From: Ghiorsea sp.
GTDB lineage: Bacteria; Pseudomonadota; Zetaproteobacteria; Mariprofundales; Mariprofundaceae
Reading direction: 5' to 3'
Assembly: GCA_030949605.1 (NCBI GenBank)
Contig: JAUZSH010000020.1
Location: forward strand, 1 to 46,645
Length of the DNA stretch: 46,645 nt
Below are positions 35,836-45,160 of this stretch, one piece after another (within the stretch, counting starts at the first letter, position 1; every line of letters starts with the position of its first letter). The notes beneath the pieces were generated by a model. It was given only the letters and a program-made list of their open reading frames with translations, was not told where the DNA came from and searched no databases. The translations under genes and the position numbers were made by a program.

Positions 35836-36109
35836 CATGCCGCACCCCTAAATCAATATTGATTTATTCAATTTATCTATATTTTTCAACAGGTTAGGAA
35901 AATGAGGCTGTTTTCGATAAACTGTGCCACCTCTCATGAAGGGTATATTTGAGGGTAAATGACTAAAATTATGAATAATCCTCTTGTCATGAGGGATAAA
36001 GTCACAAGCAATGTATTACCATAATAAGCTTGTTTAGCGTTGAAAACATTATGTTTTCATGTCTTTTCATTAAATAGCAAAAATCAAAATCAAGGGTGCG
36101 GAATGTCGG
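35836..36109 (+). repeat. 277-base element, right copy
   Basis: Same orientation as 29395-29672 and nearly identical across the whole length. The left end is worn (ATGCCGCACCCC instead of CCGACATTCCG), while the right end GGGTGCGGAATGTCGG is intact. Confidence 0.87.
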
Positions 36110-36129
36110 GAGTAAAACATCATGCATGC

Positions 36130-36205
36130 GCGACTGACACCCTAGGGTGCTTTCTCAGGCTTACGTCTTCACCTTGAGTCGCATTTCCTCAATCATGACT
36201 TTCTG
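36130..36205 (-). repeat. Structured palindromic repeat, copy 3 (uninterrupted)
   Basis: On the minus strand the outer stem is GCGACT/AGTCGC and the inner hairpin CACCCTAGGGTG is a perfect palindrome. The upstream flank CATGATTGAGGAAATGCGACT matches the left flank of copy 1, so this copy shows the empty site for the family A MITE. Confidence 0.8.
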
Positions 36206-36277
36206 CCATATATTTTCTCGTCCTGTGTTCTTACGTGGAAATGACGAATTTTAGCCCGACTACGTAATATCAGTTAT

Positions 36278-37156
36278 TTAGTATGAATCAACTTTGATAG
36301 GAATAATACCTTCACGGTCTGCATAGCTATATTCCTTAAACCAAGCCTGAGCATACAACGCTTCAAAAGTAGCATAAACACGCCCATCTTCGTGTTGGAA
36401 GTGTTCACCATAATAGCTTTCAATATCACGCAACAAAGCTCTACCATACAGCCCCCCGCTACGCCCCTTGATGGCTTTGGATGATGCGCCCAAACCTTTG
36501 AGTTCACGCATAAGAGCCAAGGTGTTTGGATAGGTTAAAGTGAATGAATCTGTGTCTGTAACATGATCTTCTACAGCGCATTCACCAAGGCTATTGCCCA
36601 AACTCATGACATCGGCAAAAGGAAGCACTGAGCTGGCATGTTCAGGATTAACATGGGCAAGGGTTTGCTTGAGTTCGGTGAGTGTTCTGCGTCCAAATGT
36701 AGAAAATAATATAAGACCACCAGGTTTAAGCACGCGGCGCATTTCTTTCATCATCACTTGCGCTTCAGGTATCCATTGCATGGCTAGGTTGGAGGTGACC
36801 AAATCAAAAGATGCGTCTTTAAAAGGTAAGGCAGTAGCGTCACTGACGCTATGCTGATATTTACGTTGCCAAGGTAGCCTTTTGGGGTGTTGCGCTTTGG
36901 TGTGGCAAATCATATTTTCAGAAATATCTGTGGCATAGATATGTGATTTTTTATATTTTTCAGCAAGCAAGCGGGTCAAAAAACCAGTACCACAGCCAAT
37001 ATCCAAAATATTTGAGGGATTGATTTTGGTGAATTCAAGGTGAGCCAATAACCTGCGGCCAATTTCACGCTGCAACTCGGCATGTTCATCGTAGCTCTTT
37101 GTTGCGCCTGAAAAGGAGCGGCGCACCTTGTTTACATTGATAAGTTCTTCCACCAT
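36278..37156 (-). CDS. bioC: Malonyl-ACP O-methyltransferase
   Basis: BioC methylates malonyl-ACP to start pimelate synthesis for biotin. ATG 37156 is preferred over the longer open frame to 37213 because it gives MVEELINVNKVRRSF, aligning with known BioC starts. The protein then has 292 residues. SAM-binding motif I is ILDIGCGTGFLTRLLAEKY, with YATDISENMI, FDLVTSNLAMQWI and RRVLKPGGLILFSTFG following in order. It overlaps bioH by 25 bases, so the two are coupled. A SAM-methyltransferase of another kind is unlikely given the bioH neighbour. Confidence 0.92.
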   Translation of the reverse strand: MVEELINVNKVRRSFSGATKSYDEHAELQREIGRRLLAHLEFTKINPSNILDIGCGTGFLTRLLAEKYKKSHIYATDISENMICHTKAQHPKRLPWQRKYQHSVSDATALPFKDASFDLVTSNLAMQWIPEAQVMMKEMRRVLKPGGLILFSTFGRRTLTELKQTLAHVNPEHASSVLPFADVMSLGNSLGECAVEDHVTDTDSFTLTYPNTLALMRELKGLGASSKAIKGRSGGLYGRALLRDIESYYGEHFQHEDGRVYATFEALYAQAWFKEYSYADREGIIPIKVDSY

Positions 37157-37908
37157 GCCTCCAACTGTTGATTGAAGGCGGCATGATGGGTGAGAAATGG
37201 CGCATGTCCACATTCTTCAAACACTTGTAACGTAGCATGGGGTATTGCATGGCTTAAATATTGCCCAGCCTCTTGGGGTACAATCACATCTTGCACGCCA
37301 TGAACAATAAGACTTGGCACGGCAATATGAGCAAGGATTTTTCGTAAATCCAAGTTTGAAAGCAAGCTTAACCCTGCCTGCAAACTCTGCTGGGTTGGTG
37401 GCTGCTGCTTGTTGATGGCTTCTTTGGCAATCGTTTGCATGTCTTTGCGTGTAAGTTTATCGCCATGCAACATCATTTGAAAAAAGCGTTGCATAAGCTT
37501 GGGGTTTTGTGTTGTGGCAGCCTGGCTAAATCCTTGCCACACTTCATCATTGCATCCATATTGCCAGTCTTCCTGTTGGCGAAAGCAAGGGGTGGTGGAT
37601 ACCAAAACCAGCCCTGTAAGGTTATGGATGTGCTGTTGAATATGGAGGGCGATTTGCCCACCTAGCGACCAAGCCATCAGCAAGACAGGGCTACCCTGGC
37701 TAACATGATTGATTTCATCCGTGATGTGTTGCGCCCAATGCGCTTGTGAAATATTGGGCGCACCACCGTGACCAGGTAAATGAATGGTATAGGTCGAATA
37801 ATGCGCTGAGAAATATTTAATTTGTTGATGCCAAATTTGTGCGGATTGCCCCCAACCATGCAGGAAAATTAATATTGGGAATTGATCAGCGTGCATTGAC
37901 ATCGGCAA
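37132..37908 (-). CDS. bioH: Pimeloyl-ACP methyl ester esterase
   Basis: BioH removes the methyl group that BioC added, ending pimelate elongation. This 258-residue alpha/beta hydrolase has FLHGWGQSAQIW (oxyanion loop), the nucleophile elbow AWSLGG, the acid in HGVQDVIVP and the catalytic histidine in ECGHAPFLTH. The GWGxS and WSLGG combination is typical of BioH. Several in-frame ATGs exist at the N-terminus (37908, 37902, 37896). Other bio genes are not in the window. Confidence 0.92.
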   Translation of the reverse strand: MPMSMHADQFPILIFLHGWGQSAQIWHQQIKYFSAHYSTYTIHLPGHGGAPNISQAHWAQHITDEINHVSQGSPVLLMAWSLGGQIALHIQQHIHNLTGLVLVSTTPCFRQQEDWQYGCNDEVWQGFSQAATTQNPKLMQRFFQMMLHGDKLTRKDMQTIAKEAINKQQPPTQQSLQAGLSLLSNLDLRKILAHIAVPSLIVHGVQDVIVPQEAGQYLSHAIPHATLQVFEECGHAPFLTHHAAFNQQLEAWWKNLSM

Positions 37909-38222
37909 AGCTTAACTGAGAAAGTTTTACTGAGCCACCGATGTTAAATCTAAGCGCTGTTAGGGAAGCTCTGAACAAGTCATGAACGCATATATTGTGT
38001 CCAGTGCATCCAAACTCTGCGTTGTGCGTTTGAGCAATAGCCTTGCTATTCCTTGCAACACACGCCTGAATTTTGAATGCCCTGAAATACAATCTGCTTC
38101 ATTCAGACTTATTCAGAGCTTCCTTAGCAATGCTTTTTTCAACACTTCAAGGCTATGTTTGAAAGCGACGACAGCACGATAAGATCTACGTAAAAAATGA
38201 TATATCACTTATACTTGGCGCA
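37909..38222 (-). pseudogene. Small ORF upstream of bioH interrupted by an IS5-like MITE
   Basis: On the minus strand, one frame reads ...SYRAVVAFKHSLEVLKKAL up to the MITE at 37964-38123. Beyond it LTALRFNIGGSVKLSQLSFADVNAR ends in TGA at about 37886, overlapping the bioH start. Deleting the MITE and one CTAA joins them in frame (ALL-TALRF). A GTG near 38205 could start a 52-residue protein, or this may be the tail of a longer lost gene. I do not recognise the product. Confidence 0.45.
37960..38127. repeat. IS5-like MITE with TTAG target duplication
   Basis: A 160-base element (37964-38123) has ends GGAAGCTCTGAACAAGTC and GACTTATTCAGAGCTTCC, close to the known terminal repeats of IS5 (GGAAGG...GAACAAG). 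TTAG flanks it at 37960-37963 and 38124-38127, fitting the YTAR target of that group. It contains no transposase. Confidence 0.87.
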
Positions 38223-38323
38223 TCACAGTGTCTTTTACAACAATAGGGGTGCAATAAACTTTGTAGTCTAAGAAAGCCCTGCTAAACTTGGGTCGTCACA
38301 GTCAACATCAGGAGTTCTGATTT

Positions 38324-41300
38324 ATGCAGCCTTTGAAGACCCTTTCTCTCACCTTAGTCACACTATTTTTATACTTTCCAACAGCTCTTCAAGCTACCCC
38401 GACATTGGTCGATAGCATTGCAGCCACTCAACTTCAAGGTGTTAAGGTCAAAACCATCTCATCACTACACGCCAATCAGGGAACACTTTGGATTACAGAT
38501 TCAAGTCATCAGGTGTTTCAATGGAAGGTTGGTGAAATCCCTACTGCTGTTATATCTGGCGGTGAAACGCAGAAGTTCTCATCTGTTTTACCCATCAACC
38601 ACAACCTTACTATCGTAACTGACGCAAGTAATCATCAATTCCTTATTGGTATCAATAACAAATGGACAACCTTTGCTCAAGAAGGTGACCTTGAAGGTCA
38701 GCTTGATAAACCTATTGCCGCTGCATGGTCAAGTGCAGGTATGATTTATATCGCCGATGCAGGAAACAAACGCATTTCAGTATTTACAGACACAGGGTTG
38801 TTTCTCTTCACCTTTGGTGATGAGGCAATCGGAGAAGATGAAAGTGACAACCTCACGGGTATTCAAAGTATTGCTGTTGATCAACTTGGGCGAGTCTATG
38901 TCTTAGATAACTTTAAAGGTGGTCGCATTTCAATCTACACAGCATTAGGTGAGTTAGACCTCACACTAGGTAAAGATGAACTCAGCCTGCTTACACCTGA
39001 TACGCGGCGCATTACAGCGATTACAGTTCGCCCTGATGGTGTTTTACTGATTGCTGATAAAAACAGTGGGCGTATCCATGAAATTGATTGGGAAAACATG
39101 GAGCTTCTTTCTTCCTTTGCAACCATTGGCAAAGGCCGTGGGCAATTGCAGCGCGTTGGCAGTTTAAGTCTTGATGATGATGGCAAGCTGTATATTGCTG
39201 ATAATGGTAATGCCAAAATCGAAGTGTTTCAACTGGATTGGAAAAAAGAGCCTTGGCTAAACCTTCATGCCGATAAGCTGAGTATTCGCGCATCTTCTGT
39301 TTTAAAATCGGCTTGTGATACCTCCTACATTTATTCAGATGATGCTATATTATGCATACAAACCGAAGACCAAAGTGTCACCATCCGCAGCCATGATGGT
39401 AATATCTTAAAAACATTAAATGCATCATTTAAAGAACCTATTCGTGCAACCTTTGATCAACACGAAATTCTTATCCTTGAACCTGATCGCGTTCATGTTT
39501 TTGACAGTGCTGGTCAATTTAAATTCACCTTTGGTAGTAAGGGGCGGCGAGATGGCGAACTTTCACAAGCTTCATCCCTCACTGTATCGCCAACAGCGGT
39601 GTATATTGCAGACACAGGTAATGCACGTATTCAACTATTTAGTAGGAATGGTCTATTTAAGAAAACCGTCGGCAACGCAAAAAAAGCTAAAATAAGATTA
39701 AAAGAACCTGTTGCGATTGCAGTGGATAAACGCGGTACCATGTATGTTGCCGACATTGAATACAATCAGGTGTTTATTTATAATAATCAAGGCGAACTTA
39801 CCCACACCTTAGGCGAAAAGGAAGATCACCCTCGCGCATTCACCAAGTTATATGATGTCATGGTGGGTGCAGATAACACACTCTTTGTGATGGCTTCCAT
39901 GCAAAATAACCCAACAAGTATATGGATGTATCAAAATGACGCATTTATTTATCGTTTTTCTCCCACTCAAGAAGGTGCAAAAGCTGGTATAGATCAACAA
40001 TGGAGCACACCGATCATCAACAAACCTAAAGACGTTCAATCTCTAAAAGATGAAATGCAACAAGCTTTACCCAACATCAAAGGGCTCATCATTGACCCAG
40101 AGAACCCTTTGTTTCAGGGGAAAAGCAGTCTGTTTGGTCGCGATGAGCAATGGATATTTGACCAAGTTCCCAGCAACGCTGAAACATTTTCGATTGTTGA
40201 ACTGGAAGGGCATACTCGTCACACATTCAACCTTCTTCGCGCACCAAAAGTATAGAGGCTATTTCCATATCAGGTGATACAGATACGTTGGTCTTAAGAT
40301 GGGAAAACCAACACCCTCTTTTTCTGGCTACTATCGCATTTATAGTCGCGCTAATATTTCAGAGCCTTTCGAGGGTAATCATGAAACTCTGAATACTGAC
40401 TTTACCATAGCTAGAGACCTCATCCAATCAACAGAATACCGTATCTCTGCAATCAGCCCCATGGGCAAAGAAAGTCAAATTTCAGCCGTCTTTCAAGATG
40501 ATTACTGGCTTGGTTATCAGCAGTTTCAAGCGCAACACTTCAAACAAGCTCTTCCTTTTTTCAAGCGTGCTACCCAAACCAGCCCCAATCAAGCCAGTGC
40601 TTGGTTATATTTAGGAAAAACACAAATTCAACTTGAAAAGTTTAGCCAAGCTGTCAACACGTTTCAACAGCTCACCACTTTCCCCCAATACAAGCAACGC
40701 GGATTACATTTACAAGTTGAAACATTGGGGTATCAGCAAGCATGGTTGGATATCAAATCATTGGTCGATCATAGTGAAGCTGAAGGCATGGCTGATGCAA
40801 TCTTATATAGCCTTGCTGCCCATGCACTGATTCAGTTGGATGATATACCCAGCGCTATTTATTACCTCGGTCAAGCTGTTGCCTTAGAGCCAACTTCAGC
40901 ATTTTGGCATTTAAAACTTGCCGATGCCAACTTTGAACTTGGCGCAAAAGACAGTGCAGAAACCGAGTTGCTTACCGCCAGTCAACTTGCCAATCAAGAT
41001 ATTCAAGCCTGGCTTGAGGTTGCCCACACTTATGACAAGCATCAATTCTTCAATCAAGCTATTGCAAGTTATGACAGTGCGTTGCTTGTTGCCCCGCAAA
41101 ATAAGCAGGCATTATCCGAACTTGCAGTCTTACACTTGGAACAAGGCAACCTTGAACAAGCCAAAGGTTTGGCCACCCGAATGGCGAATATTCCAGAACT
41201 TAAAGGTACATCTTATTATATTTTGGGTCGCGTAGCACTCGCCGAAGATAAAGCACCACAAGCTCTAGCCATGCTTGCCAAAGCGGGGCAAACAGAGCCT

Positions 41301-43436
41301 AACAATGCTAATATTTGGGTCGCTATGGCAGACGCTTATGCCAAAATAGACAATGCTGCTCGCGAGCAGCAATATTTACAAAAGGCCGCTGCGCTTGATG
41401 ATCATATTTTTAACGTACATATACGCTTAGGCAAAGCTTGCGCTGTGAAAAATGATAGACCTTGTATGCTCGCGCACTATAAGAAAGCAGTCATGCTTCA
41501 AGAGAAAAACATAGATGCCAAACTGGGTTATGCACAAGCCTTAATGCAATCTGGCAAGATGAATGAAGCAGATATGATGGCGCAGCAAGCACTCATGCTT
41601 GAGCCTAGCTCTATTCCTGCACACCTTATACGTGCAGACATTCAATATGCACGCGGTATGATTCGTGATCGCATTGCTACGCTGAAAAAAGCCATGGTAC
41701 TTGATGGTACCAATATGGATGTACACCTCAGCCTTGCCAAGGCTTACATCAACAACCACATGTATGACGAAGCTATTATCCTCACGGAACAAGCCTCACT
41801 TTTGGATGTGCTTAATGCCGCACCCTTGGTTTTAACAGCCAGCATTTACTTGGCACGCCAGTCTTTTGACCAAGCGATACTTTCATTGGAAAAGGCGTTG
41901 GAGCTTGCGCCCAACAATGCCAAATACCGACAACAGCTTAACCTTGCATATTTGCAAAAGAAACGCTCCATAGGTGCAGATGGAAATTTACTCGGCCCTA
42001 AGCTTAAACATATTACATTTACCCGCGTATTTTCTGCTGCCTACAAGCAATACAGCGATGTCCCTATTGGTAAAATCATGTTAAAGAATGAAGCTGGCAT
42101 TGATTATTCCAATGTTAAAATATCATTGCTTATTAAAGAATATATGGATTTCCCTACCACCTTGGTTGTCGAACGTATCGCGGCGGGTGCCGAAATAGAA
42201 ATCCCATTACTTGCCGCATTTAATAATCGTATTCTTGATATTGATGAAGATACGGGTGTACAAACTGAAATACGCGCCGAATATTACATGGCAGGAAAAC
42301 CCCATGTCGAAACGCTCAATACACCACTCACCATTTACGGTAAGAATGCTATTGTTTGGGATCAGTTGGACATGGTTGGTTCGTTTGCAACACCCAAAGA
42401 CGATACTTTGGCTGTTTTCACACGCCAGCTTGTCAATGCTTACGCACCCAAAAAGGGTGCTGTTCATTCATCCGTTGCCAAAGCCATGACAGTTTTTAAT
42501 GGTTTCTCTGCATATGGTATCAAATACTTACTCGACCCCAATACGCCTTACGACCAATTGGGTGCTGATCAGCTCGATACCGTTCAATTCCCTAGAGAAA
42601 CCTTGCGCCAACGCAGCGGAGACTGTGATGACTTATCTATTCTTTTCGCTTCAGCTTTAGCCAACCTTGGTATTGAAACAGCTATCCTCGATGTACCTCA
42701 GCATCTACTCATGATGTTTAATACAGGGCTAGATGAAGCACAAAAAGACTTAATCAGTTCCAATGATGAAGCCTTGGCTATTATTGATGGTCAAGTGTGG
42801 GTTCCTATTGAGGCAACACTCATTGCCGCAAGCTTCACGGAAGCATGGGCGGAGGGTGCGCGTAAATATCACTTGTATGGTAAGCAAGCCACCATGAAAA
42901 TCATGCCCTTAGCACAAGCTTGGAAAACTTACCCACCCGTCACATTACCACCTGCAGATTTTGTCGTTAATATTCCAAACCCTGAAGTTTTAGGGGTTAA
43001 AATTGAGAAAGAGTGGGAAATTTTATCGGTTAAAGCCTTGGAGCGACAAGTTCGTCCATACCGTTTGATGCTTGCCCTAGACCCAAACAATATCCAAGCC
43101 AAAATGCAAATTGCTATTGTGTATGCACAAAGCGGTTTATATGATCGCGCTATTCACGAGCTTCAAACCATGCTTGCAGCCGACTCAGGAAATCTTGCTG
43201 TCATCAACAATATTGGTAATATATATTACCTGCAACAAAGATATGCAGAGGCACTTTCCATGTATAACAATGCACTCAACATTGAGACCAATGCCGACAT
43301 CATGGTCAACATTGCCATGACTCACTACAAGCTGGGCGATGCCCTTCAAGCCAAATCTGTGTTTGCACAAGCCACGGAGGCAGATGAACAAATTTCTACA
43401 CGTTACCATGCTTTGGCTTTGTTACTAAAGCAGTAA
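38324..43436 (+). CDS. Giant exported NHL-FN3-TPR-transglutaminase-like protein (split by two frameshifts)
   Basis: Two open frames (38324-40255, 643 residues; 40299-43436, 1045 residues) probably form one protein of about 1704 residues. Adding an A to the AAAA runs at 40246-40249 and 40304-40307 gives a continuous bridge, LLRAPK-SIEAISISGDTDTLVLRWE-KPTPSFSGYYRIYS, which is an FN3-like domain. In order: signal peptide (ends ALQA), an NHL beta-propeller (repeats of IYIADAGNKRISVF type), FN3-like domain, about 13 TPRs, an Ig-like stretch, a transglutaminase-like domain, and C-terminal TPRs. In second-ORF numbering the catalytic set is Cys776 (SGDCDDLSILF), His802 (VPQHLLMMF) and Glu838 (WVPIEATL). 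It is probably periplasmic or cell-surface. AGGAG precedes the ATG at 38324. Substrate unknown. Confidence 0.75.
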
Positions 43437-43516
43437 AGGATATTTGAAATATGTGCCATATCACTGACATGACAGGTAAGAAACACACATTGACCCCATA
43501 TAACAAGGAGAATAAC

Positions 43517-44050
43517 GTGAAATATCTTATCATTTTAATTTTTAGTTTTATTATACTATCACAGCAAGGTATTGCAGCTGAACCCCAGCAAAAAAACAAA
43601 AATGCTTATCAAGTCGTCAAGTCTGAACGCTCTTTCTTTTCATCATTGTGGAGTCGTATTCAACGTATTGTACCGCGCAATCATACAGCGAAAAGTACAG
43701 CTGTACTTGGTGTTCGTGGTGCAGAAACCACCGAAAGCGCACTACAACCTTATTGGGCTGATGATTTAACAACAGATCCCTCCTTTCGTAACGACATCAA
43801 ACAATTTGAAGATGGAACCAACCTTTGTGAATCAACTACACCAGAAAAAGGTGCAGAAGCTTTTGAGCAACTTCTTAAAACCTCTGAAAGTGATATGCTA
43901 AAAGCCAATACGATGATTGCATTGGCTTCGTGTTATGCGGAACATGGTGATGAAGTTAAAGGTCGGGCGCAGCTACAAATTTTTTTACAAAAGTATCCCA
44001 AACATCCCATGCATGATGAAATTGAATCTTGGTTATCTGCAAACCGCTAA
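43517..44050 (+). CDS. Small exported TPR protein, partner of the giant protein
   Basis: GTG 43517 is preferred as start: it has AAGGAG six bases upstream and opens a signal peptide (KYLIILIFSFIILSQQGIAA). The ATG at 43451 would add a charged, poorly fitting leader. The mature protein (about 155 residues) has AVLGVRGAETTES, a motif resembling the start of FecR-type domains, and then TPR-like helices (EAFEQLLKTSESDMLKANTM, ALASCYAEHGDEVKGRAQLQ). It follows the giant gene by 80 bases in the same direction and shares its TPR character. Function is unknown; a periplasmic scaffold with its neighbour is inference. Confidence 0.65.
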   Translation: MKYLIILIFSFIILSQQGIAAEPQQKNKNAYQVVKSERSFFSSLWSRIQRIVPRNHTAKSTAVLGVRGAETTESALQPYWADDLTTDPSFRNDIKQFEDGTNLCESTTPEKGAEAFEQLLKTSESDMLKANTMIALASCYAEHGDEVKGRAQLQIFLQKYPKHPMHDEIESWLSANR

Positions 44051-44065
44051 CATTTAGGAATCGAC

Positions 44066-45097
44066 ATGCCCATTCAACATATCAATGCTGACATTGCACT
44101 TCAAGCACGCGCACGCCAAGATAGCCTTACCAAACCTCGCGGTTCACTTGGCAAGTTGGAAGATATCGCTTGCTGGTTTGCCACGCGACAAGCTAAAATC
44201 ATTCCTGATACATTAAAACCTCATATCTCTATTTTCGCTGCTGATCACGGTGTGACCATCGAAGGTATCTCAGCATTCCCCTCTGCTGTCACTGGGGAAA
44301 TGGTCAAGAATTTTGCATCAGGTGGTGCTTCTATCAATGTTTTGGCCAAACAAGCTCATGCTTCACTGCACATTATTGATGTTGGTGTACGGGTTGACAC
44401 ATCAAGTATCGATGGTGTCCAACAGTGCAAAACAACCATAGGAACAGCCAATATTTTGCATCAACAAGCCATGACACAAGAAGCATGTCAGAAGGCAATG
44501 AATGCGGGAAAACATGAAGCGATGCAGGCTATTCAGCAACACAAAAATGTGCTGATTGCAGGCGACATGGGCATTGGCAACACAACCGCAAGTGCGGCAC
44601 TCATTTGCCTATTCACCCATGAGAAACCCAAGCATATTGTAGGTAAAGGCACAGGTATTGATGACAAAACCTACGTCCATAAAATTCAAATTGTTCAAGA
44701 CATCATCAATCGTGTCACCCATCAAAACACTTCACCCGCTGATTACCTCACCGAAGTGGGTGGCTTTGAAATTGCAGCAATGGCAGGATTCTACCTCGCC
44801 GCTGCGGAACAAGGTGTCCCCATGATTATCGATGGTTTTATATCTGCTGCTGCTGCACTCGTGGCACAAAATATCAAACCAGAGGTCACACAATGGATGC
44901 TGGCCAGTCATTTATCTGAGGAATCTGGTCACCAACAAGCACTTGACCACCTTAAGCTTCAACCCCTACTCAACTTTAATATGCGCCTGGGTGAAGGCTC
45001 TGGTGCAGCCCTTGTTGTCCCTCTACTGCAATCGGCTATTGCACTTCATCGTGATATGGCAACTTTTGTAAGTGCCGACATCAGTAGTAAAACATAA
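44066..45097 (+). CDS. cobT: Nicotinate-nucleotide-dimethylbenzimidazole phosphoribosyltransferase
   Basis: CobT makes alpha-ribazole phosphate for the lower ligand of cobalamin. The 343 residues include DSLTKPRGSLGKLEDIACWFA at the start, FAADHGVTIEGISAFPSAVT, AGDMGIGNTTASAALI, GKGTGIDD and SHLSEESGHQQALDHL, and a catalytic Glu near the end in RLGEGSGAAL. The length is typical. An AGGA site precedes the ATG. No other cobalamin genes and no cobalamin riboswitch are seen, so it may serve salvage. Confidence 0.96.
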   Translation: MPIQHINADIALQARARQDSLTKPRGSLGKLEDIACWFATRQAKIIPDTLKPHISIFAADHGVTIEGISAFPSAVTGEMVKNFASGGASINVLAKQAHASLHIIDVGVRVDTSSIDGVQQCKTTIGTANILHQQAMTQEACQKAMNAGKHEAMQAIQQHKNVLIAGDMGIGNTTASAALICLFTHEKPKHIVGKGTGIDDKTYVHKIQIVQDIINRVTHQNTSPADYLTEVGGFEIAAMAGFYLAAAEQGVPMIIDGFISAAAALVAQNIKPEVTQWMLASHLSEESGHQQALDHLKLQPLLNFNMRLGEGSGAALVVPLLQSAIALHRDMATFVSADISSKT

Positions 45098-45160
45098 AAC
45101 ACCCCCCATACAAACGTCTGTTCTTTTGACATAAGCTTTGAAAATCATTACTTTTTGTAG

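Larger units (their letters stand above)
35468..36277. other. Gap upstream of kinase gene with palindrome, homopolymer and repeats
   Basis: No credible long gene is seen in about 810 bases. It contains a strong AAGGAG followed by an 8-codon leader on the minus strand at about 35512, a 23-base palindrome at 35554-35576, an 11-C tract at 35645-35655, the right 40-base inverted repeat, the right 277-base element and structured repeat copy 3. Confidence 0.7.

Noticed and set aside
43437-44065. Cobalamin riboswitch before cobT
   Set aside because: The space before cobT is only 15 bases after the previous gene, and no conserved cobalamin-box sequence is seen.
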